From contig CAYVVD010000009.1 of the NCBI GenBank assembly GCA_964454975.1, positions 1 to 64,000 of the forward strand: 64,000 nt of DNA, written 5' to 3'. The DNA comes from CAYVVD01 sp964454975. GTDB taxonomy: Bacteria > Bacteroidota > Ignavibacteria > Kapaibacteriales > UBA2268. The notes beneath the pieces were generated by a model, which ran no database searches, was not told where the DNA came from, and was given only the letters and a program-made list of their open reading frames with translations. How positions within the stretch are numbered: position 1 is the stretch's first letter; every line of letters begins with the position of its first letter. Positions 53,656-62,467 of this stretch are shown here, piece after piece. A program made the translations under genes and the position numbers.

Positions 53656-54099
53656 TTATTTGTTAAAACGCATTTCAGCATACTTGTTAGTAAAGCCAAG
53701 CCTTTCATAGAGCCTCTTTGCCGGGTTGTCATATTCAACGTGCAGCTTAACGTCGCCTTCGCTAAGCTCGATAGCGCGCTTGCATAGCTGCCCGCCATAG
53801 CCTTTGCCGCGTGTGCTGCGGTCAACAGCGACATAAACAAGGATATTCTCAGGGATATAACCTGACATACCTGTTTTGTTCATTATCACTCCGCCAATCA
53901 GCTTTCCATCGTCGAATCCTGCGAGGCAGAACCCACCAAGGCCCGGCTCATCCGAAAATGCATAATCGAGGCATTTGCTAATAGCTTCTTTCGGATCTCT
54001 GAATTTGTCCAGGTGTTCGTGCATAAAATCAACAAACTCATCCCTTGTAAGTCCATTCGGGAAGCCGCTCTCTTTTTTAAAGTCAATTATCTCAAACAT
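53656..54099 (-). CDS. GNAT-family N-acetyltransferase
   Basis: This 147-residue protein has the acetyl-CoA motif VAVDRSTRGKGYGGQLCKRA (V/I-x-x-x-x-R/Q-G-x-G-x-G/A type) and ends with VEYDNPAKRLYERLGFTNKY, the usual GNAT motif B. It probably acetylates an amino group of a small molecule. The ATG at 54099 was preferred to an upstream start at 54147 because it fits the fold. The gene is between a symporter (22-base gap) and a PLP racemase (11-base gap), so its substrate may be the amino acid they handle. Confidence 0.85.
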   Translation of the reverse strand: MFEIIDFKKESGFPNGLTRDEFVDFMHEHLDKFRDPKEAISKCLDYAFSDEPGLGGFCLAGFDDGKLIGGVIMNKTGMSGYIPENILVYVAVDRSTRGKGYGGQLCKRAIELSEGDVKLHVEYDNPAKRLYERLGFTNKYAEMRFNK

Positions 54100-54121
54100 C
54101 ACATCACCATTTGTTAATAAA

Positions 54122-55525
54122 TTATTTATATGATTTCTGCACAACAAGAAATGCCAGCGCAGATATTACTAAACCAAGCAAGGTGGGGTCAAGCCCCCAC
54201 ATCAGTTCAATTTCAAGAATCTTCAGAATCAGTGTTATTGTACCACCCGCAAGCATGCTGATCAATGCAGCTTCTGATTTTGCCCCCTTCCAGAAGAATG
54301 CTGCAAGCGTCGGGACAAGCAGGCCTGCAACCATGAATGAATAAGCATGAAGGATTACCTCGAGCACGCTTTCAAAACTGGAAGCAACAACAACTGCAAT
54401 CACTCCGACTATTAATGTTACTACTTGAGACAGCCTTACAGAATGGCCTGTTGAATTTCCTTTGTAAAGATACCTTTCGAGTATATCATTTACAAAATTG
54501 CCCGAAGAAGCTATCAGGCAGCTGTCGGCTGTGGACATAATTGCTGAAAAATATGCAGCTATTACTATTCCCTTGATTCCTATCGGCAGAACATCTTTTA
54601 AAAGCAATGGCAGGCCTGATTCTGATTCTACTTCGGGGAAAAGAATCCTTCCGCACATCCCGAGGAACACACCCGTGAAAGCCATTACAGGGTACTCAAA
54701 CACACCGGCAATAAACCATGCTTTTTTCGCATCCTTAACGTCCTTGCAGGCATATATGCGCTGGTAGAGAGTCATTGCAATGAACCAGATGGGTATAATT
54801 GTAATCATCCAGTTAACAATGCTTACCCATTTTACATTTGTAAGGGTGAAGAACTCCGAGGGCAGTGCTGCCCTGATACCTTCAAAACCTCCCAGTTCAT
54901 ACAAGGTAAAGGGAATGCCGAAGAGAATAAGTCCACTGAGAAGTATTATCCATTGCACCGTATCGGTATAAATTACCGCTTTTAGCCCTCCCATTACTGT
55001 ATAAAGCAGGATTATCAGCGAAATAACTATTAGCGAAAACCAGTATGGGTCAAGCCCGAACGGGAGGTTATAAAAAAGGGTGTTTTTGGATAGCGTAACT
55101 CCTGCAAGTATCTGGCCGCCTGTGAAACCGGCATAACCAATACCGGATATTATTGCAGCAATCAGCGCAACTTTGTCGTTGTAAATATGCCTGAAGAAAT
55201 CGGGAAAAGTCAGCATGCCGTGCTTTTTATCTACGAGCTTTACCTTTGGTATAATAAACACAGCCGCCAGCCATGCACCGACAAGCCCCGTGAATAATAG
55301 CCAGCTTCCGGAAAGTCCCATCAAAAAACCCAATCCTCCAAGGCCGATAGAAAAGCCCCCGCCGACATCTGTTGCAACAACAGACAGCCCCACATGCCAT
55401 GGCTTAATCGAACGGCCGCCTACATAATAGTCCTCTTTGTTCTTGTTCCTTTTGAAGAAATAGACACCTACTGCCAGGACAAAGAGCATATAAACAACAA
55501 ATATGGAGAAATCAATTAAATGCAT
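54122..55525 (-). CDS. Sodium:solute symporter family protein
   Basis: This 467-residue protein has about 12-13 membrane spans in the SSS pattern: FSIFVVYMLFVLAVGVYFFK, YYVGGRSIKPWHVGLSVVAT followed by DVGGGFSIGLGGLG, MGGLKAVIYTDTVQWIIL, and AAYFSAIMSTADSCLIASSG. The last matches the conserved A-x-x-S-T-x-D-S of the sodium site region. It imports an unknown organic solute with sodium; the operon suggests an amino acid. First gene of the symporter-GNAT-racemase set. Confidence 0.9.
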   Translation of the reverse strand: MHLIDFSIFVVYMLFVLAVGVYFFKRNKNKEDYYVGGRSIKPWHVGLSVVATDVGGGFSIGLGGLGFLMGLSGSWLLFTGLVGAWLAAVFIIPKVKLVDKKHGMLTFPDFFRHIYNDKVALIAAIISGIGYAGFTGGQILAGVTLSKNTLFYNLPFGLDPYWFSLIVISLIILLYTVMGGLKAVIYTDTVQWIILLSGLILFGIPFTLYELGGFEGIRAALPSEFFTLTNVKWVSIVNWMITIIPIWFIAMTLYQRIYACKDVKDAKKAWFIAGVFEYPVMAFTGVFLGMCGRILFPEVESESGLPLLLKDVLPIGIKGIVIAAYFSAIMSTADSCLIASSGNFVNDILERYLYKGNSTGHSVRLSQVVTLIVGVIAVVVASSFESVLEVILHAYSFMVAGLLVPTLAAFFWKGAKSEAALISMLAGGTITLILKILEIELMWGLDPTLLGLVISALAFLVVQKSYK

Positions 55526-55780
55526 AAACCAACAGGGTGTCCAATTATACTAAAACATATCCAAACATCATGTTTCACTTTTAATTCTCAATTACAATTA
55601 ACATTTAAAATAAAACAAACTAACGTTTTATTAAGAATAGTATATCAAAGGTATGAATGATTACTAAAAGCAAGTAAAAAATGATGCTAAATTTATGTGA
55701 AGAAATAGTATTACAAAAATACTAAAATAAATTATCACTTCAAAACATAGGAGGGTGGGGCTTTATCATCTTAAATCGCT

Positions 55781-56074
55781 TCAATACAAATTAGTAAACT
55801 GCTCAACAAGGCTAAACCATTCATCATCAATGCTACCATGATAAAAGTTTTTACCGGCACGAGAGTACCAGTATCGTGAATTCGATTCATCTCCTTCTTT
55901 GCGGTGCAGATAAGCATGCACTAATGCAGCATCCGCTGAGTTAATTTCCTGTACTATCCTGTGCGCCTTGTCCCAACTTCCCCTTGCATCCCACCAGAGC
56001 GCCTGTAATATCGGTGAAATATTGCCGGGAACGGAATCTTGCTTCAGTGTATTGAGATATTCTTCTAAATTCAC
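55781..56074 (-). CDS. Conserved small protein of unknown function (about 100 residues)
   Basis: This 97-residue protein starts with GTG at 56074. It contains ISPILQALWWDARGSWDKAH, ALVHAYLHRKEGDESNSRYW and YSRAGKNFYHG, the pattern of a widespread, uncharacterised helical family of about 100 residues. Its start overlaps the stop of the preceding DltD-like gene (GTGA), which suggests translational coupling. It is cytosolic and carries no membrane span. Function unknown. Confidence 0.75.
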   Translation of the reverse strand: MNLEEYLNTLKQDSVPGNISPILQALWWDARGSWDKAHRIVQEINSADAALVHAYLHRKEGDESNSRYWYSRAGKNFYHGSIDDEWFSLVEQFTNLY

Positions 56075-57078
56075 TTTTGAAGTTTATATTTTTCAACATG
56101 CCTGAGAAATTCATCAGCAAACAGTTCAGTGTATATGTCTGCGCCTTTTTTATTATAGTGGATTATTCCATCTACAAATAAATAGTAATCATACAATACG
56201 GGGAACCTGGATGGGGAAGCCATATTAATCCTATGCTCAGGAGGCAATGCATAAAACTCATTTATTATTGACTCATAATCTATATATGATGTGTTTAATA
56301 CAAAAATTACATGTACTCCCTGCTTACTTGCATTTTCAATAATTGCACTGCAATTATCGGTCAATTCAGGAATTTTAAGATTACCCGGTACAAAGTGGTC
56401 AACCAGCCATGCCTGTTGCATTTTTCTTTCATACCTTACATCAATATTTCTAATATTATCTTTTTTATCAACGTTTAAAGGTTGAAAACCGGTGAATTTC
56501 TTCCCTCTTTTGAAGCCATCTTTTCGCAATGCTGATATATACTTTTCAAAGCATCCAATTCCCAATAGATTATTTATATATGAATCAACTGTTTCCTTTA
56601 TAATGAACTCTTCTTTATCTTTATTATTTACAAATCTAAGGCCTTTTAATACAAACTCCGTTTCTTCCAAATCCAGCCAATACCTCTTTTTCAGCGCTTC
56701 AATCTGGTTCTCGCCATAGATATAAACAGGAGTTGAAAACTCAATAAACAGGTAATCGAGCTTGCTAATTCCTAAATCGGCCATGTGTTTATACTGGTAA
56801 AATGTCTCAGGAAAAACCGTTCCACTTGTACCGAGATTAATGGATTTTATTTTCAAGCTTGAAGATATACTATCGAACAGAACCGGGTTGAAATGCCTGA
56901 ATACCTTGCTGCTACCCATAAAAGCAGCATTGTATTCGTATTTGTCCCTCATCATATGAGTATATTTAATGCCAAAGAACCTGTCGCCCCACCAGAATGG
57001 AACGTATGCCTTAATTACACTTAGTGTTACTGCAACCAGGGAAATTGCAATCAATATTTTAAAGAGAAATTTTTTCAT
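56071..57078 (-). CDS. DltD/AlgX-like SGNH-type acylation protein
   Basis: This 335-residue protein has one N-terminal membrane span (FLFKILIAISLVAVTLSVIK) and an extracytoplasmic SGNH-like domain with YNAAFMGSSKVFRHFNPV (the GSS block with the likely Ser), INLGTSGTVFPETFYQYKHM and a C-terminal DGIIHYNKKGADIY (Asp/His block). It is one base downstream of the MBOAT gene. Such pairs move acyl groups from the MBOAT protein to a surface polymer. The ATG at 57078 was chosen for its membrane anchor. Confidence 0.78.
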   Translation of the reverse strand: MKKFLFKILIAISLVAVTLSVIKAYVPFWWGDRFFGIKYTHMMRDKYEYNAAFMGSSKVFRHFNPVLFDSISSSLKIKSINLGTSGTVFPETFYQYKHMADLGISKLDYLFIEFSTPVYIYGENQIEALKKRYWLDLEETEFVLKGLRFVNNKDKEEFIIKETVDSYINNLLGIGCFEKYISALRKDGFKRGKKFTGFQPLNVDKKDNIRNIDVRYERKMQQAWLVDHFVPGNLKIPELTDNCSAIIENASKQGVHVIFVLNTSYIDYESIINEFYALPPEHRINMASPSRFPVLYDYYLFVDGIIHYNKKGADIYTELFADEFLRHVEKYKLQK

Positions 57079-57079
57079 C

Positions 57080-58531
57080 TCAAAACTGGAAGTATATGAA
57101 CTGTTGCTCATCCCCCAAAAAGTGAATAACAAATAATGTAAGCAATATATAAATCAACCACCTGAGTAAAAGCGGGAATTTCTTAATCTCAAGTCCGTGG
57201 TGCTTGAACCGCTGGAAATACTCCACTATGTAAACAAAAGCAATAGCAATAAGGGAAAAGCCGAAATTCAGGCTTTCTGTTTCAAATAATTTAACGATGC
57301 TCCCGGAAAATTCAAATGAAAACATCCTGCTATAATAGTTAAATGCATTTGATAAATCCGGTGACCTAAAGAAACCGAGCGGAAGGAATTTTAGAAAAAG
57401 CGTAAAATTGATTAGCAATACTTCCCTAATTCCTGGCAGGAACCTGTTTTCCGCAACTATCCGCGTTTTTTCCTTCCTGTAATTAAGCAGAATGAAAGGT
57501 ATAAAATACAAGCCATTTGCCAGGCCCCAAAAGATAAAAGTCCAGTCCGCACCGTGCCACAGCCCGCAGATTGCCATAGTCAGGACAATGTTCAGGTTGC
57601 GGCGGAACATCCCGTGGTAGCTTCCACCAAGGGGAAAATAGACATAATCGCGGAACCAGCTTGTTAGCGATATATGCCAGCGTCGCCAGAACTCGGGCAC
57701 ACTTCTGGACAGGAAAGGAAAGTCAAAGTTCTTCATCAGGTTGAAACCGAAAAGACGGGCTGTGCCTATCGCAATGTCAGAATAACCGGAAAAGTCCCCG
57801 TAAAGTTGGAAAGCAAACAGGTAGAGGCCGATTATAAGGACAAAGCTATCCATTGTTTCGTAATTGTTGAATATGTATTCAACAGCCTTTCCTGCATTAT
57901 CAGCCAGAACCACTTTTTTAAAGAAGCCCCATATTATTTGCCTTACTCCATCCCTTGCATTTTGATAATCGAAGTTCCTGGCATTGAGGAATTGCGGAAG
58001 GAATGTCTTAGCTCTTTCTATCGGCCCGGCAACGAGTTGCGGGAAAAAGCTAACGAATGCAAAAAATGCGATAATATCTCGCTGTGGTTTGAACTGCCCC
58101 CGGTATATGTCAATTGAATAACTCAATGTCTGGAAAGTATAGAAGCTGATACCTACAGGAAGTATAATATCCAGTGTAATTGAATCAAGCTGGATACCTA
58201 TTGAGGCAAAGGCAGCGGCAAGGCTTTCGGAAAAGAATCCGGCATATTTAAAATAGCCGAGAAATCCAAGGTTCACCAAAATGCTTAATCCGAGGAAAAG
58301 TTGCTTGCCACTTTTTGTGTTGCTTTTATGAATCCATATTCCGGTGAAATAATCAGCAAGTGAGCTGATAAAAATCAGCGAGAGGAAGCGCCAGTCCCAC
58401 CAGCCGTAGAACAAATAGCTTACGGCAATGAGAAAGAGGTTTTGCATCCTGAGGTGTTTGTTCAGTACAAACCAGTAGAGAAGGAAAACTACCGGAAGAA
58501 AAACTAAAAATTCCAGTGAATTAAATAGCAT
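57080..58531 (-). CDS. MBOAT-family O-acyltransferase (AlgI/DltB-like)
   Basis: This 483-residue polytopic protein has FNSLEFLVFLPVVFLLYWFV at the N-terminus, PVGISFYTFQTLSYSIDIYR, PEFWRRWHISLTSWFRDYVY followed by FPLGGS, and MAICGLWHGADWTFIFWG with the catalytic His. It takes an acyl group across the membrane, probably acetyl, for modification of an exopolysaccharide or lipid. The genes for the DltD-like partner and a 97-residue protein follow without a gap. Confidence 0.93.
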   Translation of the reverse strand: MLFNSLEFLVFLPVVFLLYWFVLNKHLRMQNLFLIAVSYLFYGWWDWRFLSLIFISSLADYFTGIWIHKSNTKSGKQLFLGLSILVNLGFLGYFKYAGFFSESLAAAFASIGIQLDSITLDIILPVGISFYTFQTLSYSIDIYRGQFKPQRDIIAFFAFVSFFPQLVAGPIERAKTFLPQFLNARNFDYQNARDGVRQIIWGFFKKVVLADNAGKAVEYIFNNYETMDSFVLIIGLYLFAFQLYGDFSGYSDIAIGTARLFGFNLMKNFDFPFLSRSVPEFWRRWHISLTSWFRDYVYFPLGGSYHGMFRRNLNIVLTMAICGLWHGADWTFIFWGLANGLYFIPFILLNYRKEKTRIVAENRFLPGIREVLLINFTLFLKFLPLGFFRSPDLSNAFNYYSRMFSFEFSGSIVKLFETESLNFGFSLIAIAFVYIVEYFQRFKHHGLEIKKFPLLLRWLIYILLTLFVIHFLGDEQQFIYFQF

Positions 58532-58554
58532 AAGAGTTGCTAATATTAACTTTG

Positions 58555-58562
58555 CAAATATA
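58555..58562 (-). promoter_or_regulatory. Bacteroidota-type -7 element (TATATTTG) of the MBOAT operon
   Basis: TATATTTGC on the minus strand, about 24 bases before the MBOAT ATG, fits TAnnTTTG. The -33 position has only a weak TTTA. Confidence 0.5.
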
Positions 58563-58662
58563 GATTAATTAGGCGATGCTAAAAAATCATATATTGGGAA
58601 AGCAAAAGGAATCCTTACACGCTAATGACTCGCGACTTACGACTAATGATTTTCGACTAAAA

Positions 58663-59538
58663 CTATCTTCTGCTTTCGCGCTTTTTGAAGAATGCCCTGA
58701 GCGGCGCAATGTAGGATTCGTCAGTGCGGACACTGATAAGGTCGGATTTGCTGCGGTTGAATATACTTTTCAGATGTTTATTATGTTTGAGCCACCAATC
58801 ACGGTAGATACCCCTGACTTTAGAATTGGAGGAATCGAGCCATAATTCATCGCCGCTCTCGGAATCAGTGATCCTGACAAGCCCCAGCGCCGGTAGTTCA
58901 GACTCGTGAATATCAAAGACCTGGACTCCGATTGTGTCGTGGCGACGGCCTGTTATTTTAAGCGCATCTTCGAATCCGCTGTCGAAAAAATCAGATATAA
59001 CAAAAGCAATTGAGCGTTTTTTAACGATATTGGAAAAATAGCTGAGTGCCTCGCCTATGTTTGTGCCCTTACCCTGCGGAGTAAATTCAATCAGTTCCCG
59101 GATAATACGGAGGATGTGCTTCTTGCCCTTTTTGGGCGGGATAAATTTCTCAATTCTGTCGCTAAAGAAAATCACGCCTATTTTGTCATTGTTCTGAATT
59201 GCTGAAAATGCAAGGACGGCACAAAGCTCAGTTATCATGTCCTTCTTATACTGTGTGCGGGTTCCGAATGTTTCTGAGGCGCTTACGTCAACAACAAGCA
59301 TGACCGTAAGTTCGCGTTCTTCCTCGAATATTTTCACGTATGGATGGTTAAATCGCGCTGTTACGTTCCAGTCTATAGAGCGGATATCGTCGCCGGGGAT
59401 GTACTCGCGCACCTCGCTGAAAGCCATGCCCCTGCCTTTGAATGCACTGTGGTATTCACCGCTGAATAATTGGCGGGAAATACCACGTGTTTTAATTTCT
59501 ATTTTCCTTACTTTCTTTAGAAGTTCGTTTGTTTCCAT
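58663..59538 (-). CDS. DUF58 domain protein (VWA-like)
   Basis: This 291-residue protein shows SRQLFSGEYHSAFKGRGMAF followed by SEVREYIPGDDIRSIDWNVT, the diagnostic DUF58 region, and MLVVDVSASETFG, a VWA-type metal site (DxSxS). Such proteins usually go with a MoxR-type AAA ATPase and further VWA proteins; none is beside it, so this copy is an orphan. Function likely in assembly or maturation of other proteins, by family analogy. Confidence 0.9.
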   Translation of the reverse strand: METNELLKKVRKIEIKTRGISRQLFSGEYHSAFKGRGMAFSEVREYIPGDDIRSIDWNVTARFNHPYVKIFEEERELTVMLVVDVSASETFGTRTQYKKDMITELCAVLAFSAIQNNDKIGVIFFSDRIEKFIPPKKGKKHILRIIRELIEFTPQGKGTNIGEALSYFSNIVKKRSIAFVISDFFDSGFEDALKITGRRHDTIGVQVFDIHESELPALGLVRITDSESGDELWLDSSNSKVRGIYRDWWLKHNKHLKSIFNRSKSDLISVRTDESYIAPLRAFFKKRESRR

Positions 59539-59645
59539 GATGCTGCAAATAACGAAAAAAAGATGGGATAATTATAAATGATGCTGACATCACACTTTAG
59601 AATATATAATCACAATGGCTTATATTACATTCTTTTTGATATGCC

Positions 59646-60353
59646 ATGCCTGAAATATCGCTTGTAATACCCGCATTTAACGAGGAAGACAGGCTTATAG
59701 CCACAGTCAAAAATGCATCATCATATCTTGACAATCACTATCCGGACTACGAAATAATCGTAGTTGATGACGGCTCATCCGACAGTACTTACGAAATTGC
59801 ATCAGATATAGGTGGTAAAGTGCAGGTAATTAAGCTTGAGAAGAACTCAGGCAAGGGCGCTGCTGTCCGTAAAGGCATGATTGCAGCAAAAGGAGTATTC
59901 CGCTTTTTTTCCGATGCGGACCTGTCAACACCTATCTACGAAATCGAAAAGCTTTTTGAAAAGCTCAAATCAGGTTATGACTTAGCTATCGGAAGCCGTG
60001 CTGTGGACACTTCGCTTGTAAAAGAACACCAACCTTTTTACAGGGAGTTCATGGGTAAAACCTTCAACAAAATCGTACGTATTTTGGTTGTTGGGGGGAT
60101 TAAAGATACACAATGCGGATTTAAGGGATTTCGGGCTGATGCTGCTTCAATGATATTCGCCTCGGCAAAAATTGACGGCTTCGGATTCGATGTAGAATTG
60201 TTGTTTCTTGCGAAAAAGTTCAAACTGAGTATTGCTGAAATCCCCGTTGAGTGGTACAACGACGAGCGCAGCAAGGTTGACCCCGTCCGCGACTCTATTA
60301 AAATGCTTGCCGAGATATTAAGAATTCGCTCAATTCACAGAAACAAACTCTGA
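59646..60353 (+). CDS. Glycosyltransferase family 2, dolichyl/polyprenyl-phosphate glucosyltransferase-like
   Basis: This 235-residue GT-A enzyme has SLVIPAFNEEDRLIATV, EIIVVDDGSSDSTYEIA, FRFFSDADLSTPIYEIEKL (the DxD region) and KDTQCGFKGFRADAAS, the signature set of ALG5/DPM1-type enzymes that charge a polyprenyl phosphate with a sugar. No C-terminal membrane span is present. It would supply lipid-linked sugar to GT-C enzymes such as the DUF2723 protein, which is inference. Divergent from the DUF58 gene. Confidence 0.88.
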   Translation: MPEISLVIPAFNEEDRLIATVKNASSYLDNHYPDYEIIVVDDGSSDSTYEIASDIGGKVQVIKLEKNSGKGAAVRKGMIAAKGVFRFFSDADLSTPIYEIEKLFEKLKSGYDLAIGSRAVDTSLVKEHQPFYREFMGKTFNKIVRILVVGGIKDTQCGFKGFRADAASMIFASAKIDGFGFDVELLFLAKKFKLSIAEIPVEWYNDERSKVDPVRDSIKMLAEILRIRSIHRNKL

Positions 60354-60754
60354 TGCTAAGGCAGATATTACACCCGCTGCAGCAATTTGTAAGGTTACTT
60401 AATTCCCGCAGCGACTCCGAAATTTGAAAGAAAAATCTGATAATCCTCTGCATAGCGCAATTCATTGCAATTATAGGCATGATGTCCGCCGGTTTAGAAG
60501 GTTGAATTCCGCAATTAACTACATTTTACTCGTGTACTTAATTCGAGTGGTTTAATATGTAAGCATTATTTTTGCTAAGTACTTTTATTTCCCGCGATGG
60601 CCAGTCTGCCACTCGAAATACCCGGAGACAGGCAAACAGGCATAAGAATACCCCGGCTTCTTAGTCAAATTGTGCGTTTTAAGCGCAGCAGTAACTAAGT
60701 CATACTATTCAGGTGATGTTGATTTTGTAGTAATTGGAGCCAGACTCCATGCCT

Positions 60755-60780
60755 GTCATTCTCGCGAAAGCGGGAATCTG
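60755..60780 (+). repeat. dRS3-like palindromic repeat, copy B
   Basis: GTCATTCTCGCGAAAGCGGG followed by AATCTG; ATTC-C/T-C, eight bases and GGGAAT. The flank GCCT before it and G after it are shared with copy C. Confidence 0.7.
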
Positions 60781-61079
60781 GTTCAACACCGCGGGATAAA
60801 AATCGCATTTTATCCACAGAATGATAACAGAGGTAAAGTATGATACAACCTCTGGAATGGACGCTGCTTTCATCCTGTCCGAAGGCCTTCAGCCCGAATA
60901 CTTTAAAGATAAAGGAGCAAAAAATAACAGGACGCAAATGTGCATGCAATAAATAATAATTGCATACGTTAAGATTTTATAGTACATAGAAAATATAAAA
61001 CGCCCATTGTCAATATAATGCTGACTAAAGAGGATCGTAATGATGAATAACTATTTACAAATCATTCTTAAGAGGAAAA

Positions 61080-61400
61080 ATGAAACTATATTTAATTGGG
61101 AAAATGGCTTCTGTGTTGGATTTCAGGAAGTCGCACATATTTATTCTCGTCAAAAAATGGATTAATAAACATCCATTCAGAAAAATCAACAAAAGATTTG
61201 ACATAAACTACTTTAGAGTCTTAGCAAATCTCATTTTTAATTATTCGGAAACATTTTACTGGGCAGAGGAAATTTTATTTCTGCTCAAAACAGGATTCAA
61301 TGTCGTTGCATTATTTCGACTTATTTTTAATCTTCGGCATGTCTTTATAAACGGTATTTACCGAATAATGCAGGCGCTAAGGAGTTTTAAAATTAGATGA
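61080..61400 (+). CDS. Doubtful small ORF between inverted repeats
   Basis: This 106-residue frame is preceded by an AGAGGA ribosome site and contains a basic, aromatic-rich sequence (MKLYLIGKMASVLDFRKSHI, NKHPFRKINKRFDINYF) that matches no family I know. AT-rich noncoding DNA can give such frames by chance. Listed because of its ribosome site and its place between two inverted repeats. Confidence 0.25.
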   Translation: MKLYLIGKMASVLDFRKSHIFILVKKWINKHPFRKINKRFDINYFRVLANLIFNYSETFYWAEEILFLLKTGFNVVALFRLIFNLRHVFINGIYRIMQALRSFKIR

Positions 61401-61460
61401 AATGTGTTGGTTTTATGTTTAATATTTTTCCTGCGGGCTCACTATTGGTTCAGGTTACAC

Positions 61461-61487
61461 CAGATTCCCGCTTTTCGCGGGAATGAC
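61461..61487 (-). repeat. dRS3-like palindromic repeat, copy C
   Basis: CAGATTCCCGCTTTTCGCGG followed by GAATGAC, the reverse orientation of copy B, matching it over about 31 bases apart from a one-base insertion and one mismatch. Confidence 0.7.
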
Positions 61488-61522
61488 AGGCGCGGTGTAC
61501 TCTTGTTGGTGCGGATTGTATA

Positions 61523-62467
61523 TTAACGCATCAGATTTCTGAAGGCGGTTATCGCCTCATGCACGGGTATGGATTTGATGTTCTCAACGCCATCCTTCGA
61601 TTTTAGTACGATGTATCGGCTGTTGAGCGGATGGAACTTATTGTAGAAGTGTTTTATGTTGCTGTAGAGTGCAAGCAATTGCTTGTCAAATGCAGCAGAA
61701 ACGTGTACGATTGATGTATCCGGTGTAACTACGCAGTCGCTTTGCTCCACAATTGCGAATACATCCTCGAATCGCCGGGGCCTGAAAACTTTCCCGCTGC
61801 CTGCCTCCAGGACAATACTTTCAGCCCGGGTCGTGTCCCCAGGTGCAGAGCTTATTAGAATGTCGTAATCTGTAGAAAATTCTTTGATGAACTCCACCCA
61901 GTTTGCATCATACCACATCTTGGATTCCTTGCTCGCAGAGATGTTAATAAGAAGTCGCCTGCCGGGAATAATTCCCTTGAGAAATTCAGCGGCGTATTTT
62001 TTTGAGTCATCTGACGGGAACAGTTCCGGCTGCAGGTTTTCACCCGGATCAAATCCGGTAATACGCAGGGCATCCAGGCATAATTCAGTGAATTGCCTGC
62101 TTTTTGTATCCCGTGGTATGTGTATATCGAAGTGCTCCTTGCCATCAGGATTATGCCCTACCTTTGTTTCCGCCCTCAACATGTTTGCAATCAGCCCGCT
62201 TTCACCTGATGGATGGTCTTTGGGGTCAATCAAATAATCAAAATTGTGCTTTCGCAGTTCAAAGAAGAGTTTTGCCAGCTTCAGCGGGCTTTTGTCCCAT
62301 ACATAAATTTCTGTAAGCCGGGGATTGTTATTGAGTATCTCGAAGTTGTGCTTGCCGGCAAGGACGTAAATCTCCGCACCTGGGATGTTCTCCTTTGCAG
62401 CCCGGAACATAGGTGTAGCGAGTATCATGTCGCCATACCTGCCGAGCTGCACAAAAAGGATTTTCAT
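61523..62467 (-). CDS. Glycosyltransferase family 9 (heptosyltransferase-like)
   Basis: This 314-residue GT-B protein starts MKILFVQLGRYGDMILATPM, contains DYLIDPKDHPSGESGLI and the family 9 signature VVTPDTSIVHVSAAFDKQLL near residue 250. Members add heptose or other sugars from ADP-linked donors to the lipopolysaccharide core. Its start overlaps the stop of the upstream GT9 gene by four bases (ATGA). It is the last of three GT9 genes. Confidence 0.9.
   Translation of the reverse strand: MKILFVQLGRYGDMILATPMFRAAKENIPGAEIYVLAGKHNFEILNNNPRLTEIYVWDKSPLKLAKLFFELRKHNFDYLIDPKDHPSGESGLIANMLRAETKVGHNPDGKEHFDIHIPRDTKSRQFTELCLDALRITGFDPGENLQPELFPSDDSKKYAAEFLKGIIPGRRLLINISASKESKMWYDANWVEFIKEFSTDYDILISSAPGDTTRAESIVLEAGSGKVFRPRRFEDVFAIVEQSDCVVTPDTSIVHVSAAFDKQLLALYSNIKHFYNKFHPLNSRYIVLKSKDGVENIKSIPVHEAITAFRNLMR

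Larger units (their letters stand above)
60354..61522. other. Low-coding stretch with repeats
   Basis: About 1.17 kb without a recognised gene. It holds two dRS3-like palindromes in opposite orientation (60755-60780 and 61461-61487) and one weak open frame (61080-61400) between them. Other frames are short and out of character. Confidence 0.5.

Noticed and set aside
60695..60949. Minus-strand frame with PDSRFRENDRHG
   Set aside because: That peptide is what the dRS3-like palindrome gives when translated; not a gene.
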